A stretch of 64,000 bases of DNA from Pempheris klunzingeri. Taxonomy: Eukaryota > Chordata > Actinopteri > Acropomatiformes > Pempheridae. Of the stretch, positions 60,606 to 64,000 are shown in pieces. Each line of letters opens with the position of its first letter. Within the stretch, counting starts at the first letter, position 1. The notes beneath the pieces were generated by a model. It was not told where the DNA came from and did no database searches. It was given only the letters and a program-made list of their open reading frames with translations. A program made the position numbers and the translations under genes. The DNA is taken from the NCBI RefSeq assembly GCF_042242105.1, contig NC_092013.1:46001-110000 (forward strand). Direction: 5' to 3'.

Positions 60606-60713
60606 GTGTTAGAGCGCAAAACGGTTGCTTAGTAACGGCCCGCTGGCTGGTAGGAGCGCTTGAGGAAGGGGGTTGGGCCAACTGCGCTCGGGACCGACGC
60701 TCCCCTCACCTCT

Positions 60714-60743
60714 GATTGGTCGCTGCCCAGTAGTTTTCGCGCC
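60714..60743 (+). promoter_or_regulatory. rbl1: rbl1 promoter: CCAAT box and E2F site
   Basis: GATTGGT (reverse CCAAT) at 60714-60720 is followed by TTTTCGCGCC at 60734-60743, a match to the E2F consensus TTTSSCGC. They lie 155-185 bp before the ATG in GC-rich DNA. E2F control of RBL1/p107 is established in mammals; the site itself is seen, its use is inferred. Confidence 0.7.
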
Positions 60744-60898
60744 AACGCGCTGCATTGTGGGAATGGTAGCGGAAGTGCGCCGGTCGCAGGGAAGCTGTTG
60801 TTGTGAGAGATCGGGCGGAGGGAATTGTCGTTCGGGTGTTTCGGGTCAAAGTGTGCGGGGATAAACTCGGCTGAAACCGGCACCGAGAGTCCGCGGGG

Positions 60899-61409
60899 AT
60901 GCGGGGCGAAGAGTCGTCGGATTCCGAGTGCGGCAGGATGGAGGAGAGCTCCGTCCGCCGGAGTCTGGAGGCTCTGTGCCAGGAGCTGAACATGGACGAG
61001 CAGACGGCCACGGAGGCCATGGAGAACTTTACGGCCATCTGGAACACCTACACCCTGGAGGTAGCCGCCCTCAACTAACCTGTAACTAACCTCTAACTAA
61101 CCCCTCTCCACGGCCATCTGGAACACCTACACCCTGGAGGGAACTGCCCTCAACTAACCTGTAACTAAACTATAACTGACGTCCTCTGAACTGACTGACT
61201 GACGTCCTCTGACTGACTGACTGACGTCCTCTGACTGACTGACTGACGTCCTCTGACTGACTGACTGACTGACGTCCTCTGACTGACTGACTTACTGACG
61301 TCCTCTGACTGACTGACTGACTGACGTCCTCTGACTGACTGACTGACTGACTGACGTCCTCTGACTGACTGACTGACGTCCTCTGAACTGACTGACTGAC
61401 GTCCTCTGA

Positions 61410-61440
<31 letters not shown>

Positions 61441-61519
61441 TCCTCTGACTGACTGACTGACTGACGTCCTCTGACTGACTGACTGACGTCCTCTGAACTG
61501 ACTGACTGACGTCCTCTGA

Positions 61520-61550
<31 letters not shown>

Positions 61551-61886
61551 TCCTCTGACTGCCTGACTGACTGACGGAAGTCCTCTGACTGACTGACTGA
61601 CTGACTGATGTCCTCTGACTGACTGACTGACTGATGTCCTCTGACTGACTGACTGACGTCCTCTGAACTGACTGACTGACTGACGTCCTCTGACTGACTG
61701 ACTGACTGACTGGCTGTGCGGTTGTCAGCGTTAACAGTGAAATAAAGGTTAGACCCTGTTTGAATGGTGGTGACTGTCCCACACGCTGTGACTGTAAAGT
61801 GTTAGTTTGGTGAGAAGCCGCTCGCTGATGAAGGAAAACAGCTCTAAACACTTCACACTGGGTCAACCAGCCCCGTCACAAGCTCT

Positions 61887-61969
<83 letters not shown>

Positions 61970-62229
61970 ACAGCTGTAAGCAGTCCATCTTCATCGCCAT
62001 CATCTTCAGTGATAAGCATGGGGGTCACAGTGGTCCCTCCCCCTGTAGGACGTGTCTATTTCCTGTATCACAGTGATCAGTGCCACCCATCACACACGTC
62101 TGTTGCTGTGTAATTCATGAAGTGTCAGCCTCTGATTGGTCAGATTCATGTGAGGTCACTTCCTGTCTGCTGATTGTTTGATCCATGATACCAGATGTGA
62201 TAGATTATTGATCCACCCAACAGGCTGAC

Positions 62230-62260
<31 letters not shown>

Positions 62261-62778
62261 GTGTGTTCAGGGGGAGGTGGTCCACTGGCTGGCGTGCTCT
62301 CTGTATGCAGCCTGTAGGAAGAGCTCCACCCCGACGGTGGGGAGAGGCGTGATGGAGGGAAACTGTGTCTCCCTCACCAGGATCCTCCGCACCTCCAAAC
62401 TCAGGTCAGTCCCTCCACCTGACTACGACCCCCCAAACACCTGACTACTACTATTAGATTGCATTGTATTGTATTGCTGTCAGTGAGGAGGGAGGATTAG
62501 CTGGGTTTTCTGGAAGTGTGTTTGTGTGTGGTTCTGGTCCTCACCCGTCCATCCCCCATCTCTCCCCCAGTCTGATCCAGTTCTTCTCTAAGATGAGGAA
62601 GTGGGCCGACATGTCTGGCCTCCCCCACCACTTCAGGCAGCGGATGCAGCGGCTGGAGCGCAACTTCGAGGTTTCCACCGTCATCTTCCGCAAGTTTGAG
62701 CCCATCTTCATGGACCTGTTCCAGGACCCTCAGGGGGGGGGGGCGCCACGGCAACCACGCAGCAGGAAGCACAGGCAT

Positions 62779-62868
<90 letters not shown>

Positions 62869-62890
62869 TCCCAGTGTAACACAGAGTGTG

Positions 62891-62974
<84 letters not shown>

Positions 62975-63881
62975 TCTCAGCAGGCGGCTGCCCTGTCACA
63001 TCAGTGATGTGTTCAAGTTCTGCTGGACTCTGTTCGTCTACACCAAAGGTACCAAGAACCAGGCTCACAGGGAGGGGTTGTTTAGGACTAGTAACCAAAC
63101 AGGCCTACTAACTAACCAGACCAGTGACTGAATAGTGGACCGGTGATTAGAGTTAGGCAGCAGGTTAGCGAATGTGCCATGTGGGTGACACACCTGTCTG
63201 TGCAGGTAACTTCCGCATGATCGGTGACGACCTGGTGAACTCGTACCACCTGCTGCTCTGCTGTCTGGACCTGGTGTTTGGAAACGCTCTGCTGTGTGGC
63301 CACAGGAAGGACCTGATCAACCCCGCCTTCAGAGGTCAGCGGGGGGGGGGGGACACTTCTTTATACAGACTGATACAACCATGTATGTTATCTGTGTGTC
63401 TCTGATGCGTCTCTGGAGTGTGTGTGTGTCTCTCTGATGTGTGTGTGTCTCTGGTGTGTTTGTGTGTAGGTCTTCCTGCTCCATACTGTGCTGACAGCCA
63501 TGTCTCTGAGGATGATCCTCCCCCGTGTGTGTTGGAGAGGTTGTGTGAGCTGCATGATGGGCTGGTGGTGGAGGCCAAAGGCATCAAACAACACTACTTC
63601 AGACCCTACATACACAAGCTGTTCCACACTCAGGTACACACACACACAGGTACACAGGAACACACACAGGTAAACACACACACAGGTAAACACACACACA
63701 GGTACTCACACACAGGTACACTCATACGCAGGTACTTACACACACACAAGTACCGACATGTCTCCTGTCACCTGGGCTGAGATAAACTCCTGTTCTTTGC
63801 TCCTCTCTGTTGTCAGATCCTGAAAGGCAACGAGGACCATTTGACTGAACTGTTGGATCCTCAGAACTTCATCGATAACAA
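60899..63881 (+). CDS. rbl1: Retinoblastoma-like protein 1 (p107), N-terminal part
   Basis: Exons 60899-61060, 62271-62404, 62571-62774, 62984-63048, 63206-63334, 63470-63633 and 63817-63881 give 307 codons plus two bases, then the gene leaves the window. RBL1 is a pocket protein that with E2F4/5 and the DREAM complex represses cell-cycle genes. This part is the cyclin-fold N-terminal domain: ALCQELNMDEQTATEAMENF, HWLACSLYAACRKSS, GRGVMEGNCVSLTRILR, SLIQFFSKMRKWADMS, RLERNFEVSTVIFRKFEPIF, NFRMIGDDLVNSYHLLLCC, LCELHDGLVVEAKGIKQHYF. VMEGNCVSLTRIL and FEVSTVIF fit p107 better than p130. A second in-frame ATG (codon 14, GGATGG) has a better Kozak context. Intron 3 appears to be GC-AG, and its acceptor is CAGCAG. 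Exon 3 contains eleven consecutive G (62733-62743). The pocket domain lies beyond the window. Confidence 0.93.
61031..61169 (+). repeat. Tandem duplication of rbl1 exon-1 end and donor
   Basis: The block ACGGCCATCTGGAACACCTA CACCCTGGAG plus the following GCCCTCAACTAACCTG begins at 61031 and again at 61110 (79-bp period). The first copy has the donor GAG|GTAGCC. In the second the bases are GAGGGAACT, so the GT is lost. Confidence 0.95.
61180..61718. repeat. (CTGA)n / TGACGTCCTCTGA minisatellite, rbl1 intron 1
   Basis: About 20 units of variable (CTGA)n followed by CTGACGTCCT. Each unit carries TGACGTC, seven of eight bases of the cAMP response element. Confidence 0.95.
61889..61966. repeat. 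(AC)39 microsatellite, rbl1 intron 1
   Basis: 78 bp of perfect AC repeat. Confidence 0.98.
62780..62973. repeat. (AC)43 - 27 nt - (TG)40 inverted repeat filling rbl1 intron 3
   Basis: AC run 62780-62865, spacer 62866-62892, TG run 62893-62973. The two runs are complementary, so the RNA of this 209-nt intron can fold into one long hairpin between its donor (62775) and acceptor (62983). Confidence 0.97.
63352..63382. repeat. Single unit of the stk4 intron-2 minisatellite in rbl1 intron 5
   Basis: GGACACTTCTTTATACAGAC TGATACAACCA matches the stk4 array variant at 11956-11988 except for one missing base. It is followed by unrelated TG-rich DNA. Confidence 0.8.
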
Positions 63882-63900
63882 GTGAGCCAATCAGAAGCAA

Positions 63901-64000
63901 GGGGTCGGAGGTCAGGTAGGGGGAGGAGTCAGAGGTCAGGTGGGAGGAGGAGTCAAAGGTCAGGTAGGAGGAGGGGTCAGAGGTCCAGTAGGAGGAGGGG
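63901..64000. repeat. GGTCAGGTAGGAGGAGGGGT repeat, rbl1 intron 7
   Basis: Units of about 25 bp (GGAGTCAGAGGTCAGGTGGG, AGGTCAGGTAGGAGGAGGGG) start about 20 bp after the exon-7 donor and run off the window edge. Confidence 0.85.

Noticed and set aside
60269-60619. Glu-rich 116-codon frame on the minus strand
   Set aside because: Low-complexity translation of the polypyrimidine tract upstream of rbl1; no start context, splice or family support.
61165-61866. 233-codon SVSQRTSVSQS frame on the minus strand
   Set aside because: Translation of the CTGA/TGACGTCC minisatellite in rbl1 intron 1.

Overview
The window is nuclear DNA of a teleost fish. The genes are vertebrate, interrupted by many short GT-AG introns, and the introns and spacers carry teleost-type L2/Maui LINE fragments (tails ending in TTGATTGATTGA), other LINE tails ending in short tandem units, MITE-like elements, and very many CA/TG microsatellites and minisatellites. 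Nothing prokaryotic, no CRISPR array and no RNA gene was recognised. The species cannot be named from the sequence.

Six protein-coding genes could be assembled exon by exon. On the minus strand: stk4/MST1 (coding exons 1-9 at 13088-4537; the 3' end with the SARAH domain was not found), cox6c (complete, 15035-14653) and cand2 (24 exons, 39503-20692, complete, 1237 codons plus stop). On the plus strand: sec13 (9 exons, 40226-43921, complete, 320 codons plus stop), a type II keratin of krt8 type (10 exons, 46069-55498, 448 codons plus stop) and the 5' part of rbl1/p107 (exons 1-7, 60899-63881, continuing past the window edge). cand2 and sec13 are divergently arranged with about 720 bp between their start codons. 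The summed exon lengths of cand2, sec13, cox6c and the keratin are each divisible by three and close to the sizes known for these families, which supports the splice sites.

The genes do not form one pathway. They are a Hippo kinase, a respiratory-chain subunit, a cullin-exchange factor, a COPII/nuclear-pore WD40 protein, an intermediate-filament protein and a pocket-protein cell-cycle repressor.

Between and within the genes about a third of the window is tandem repeat. The largest arrays are a 2.3-kb array with a CCAAT core in stk4 intron 2, a 2-kb array in cand2 intron 17, a 1.3-kb array in cand2 intron 8 and a 1.4-kb array forming most of the keratin 3' UTR. Several arrays touch splice sites or coding sequence, and these give the most interesting observations: an extra keratin intron that splits the classic 221-nt exon and begins with a ladder of splice-donor copies; a keratin tail and stop codon apparently supplied by a repeat; an rbl1 GC-AG intron that is almost entirely a (CA)n/(TG)n inverted repeat; a duplicated and disabled exon-1 donor in rbl1; a cand2 donor that merges with a minisatellite; and telomere repeats replacing part of an L2 element.
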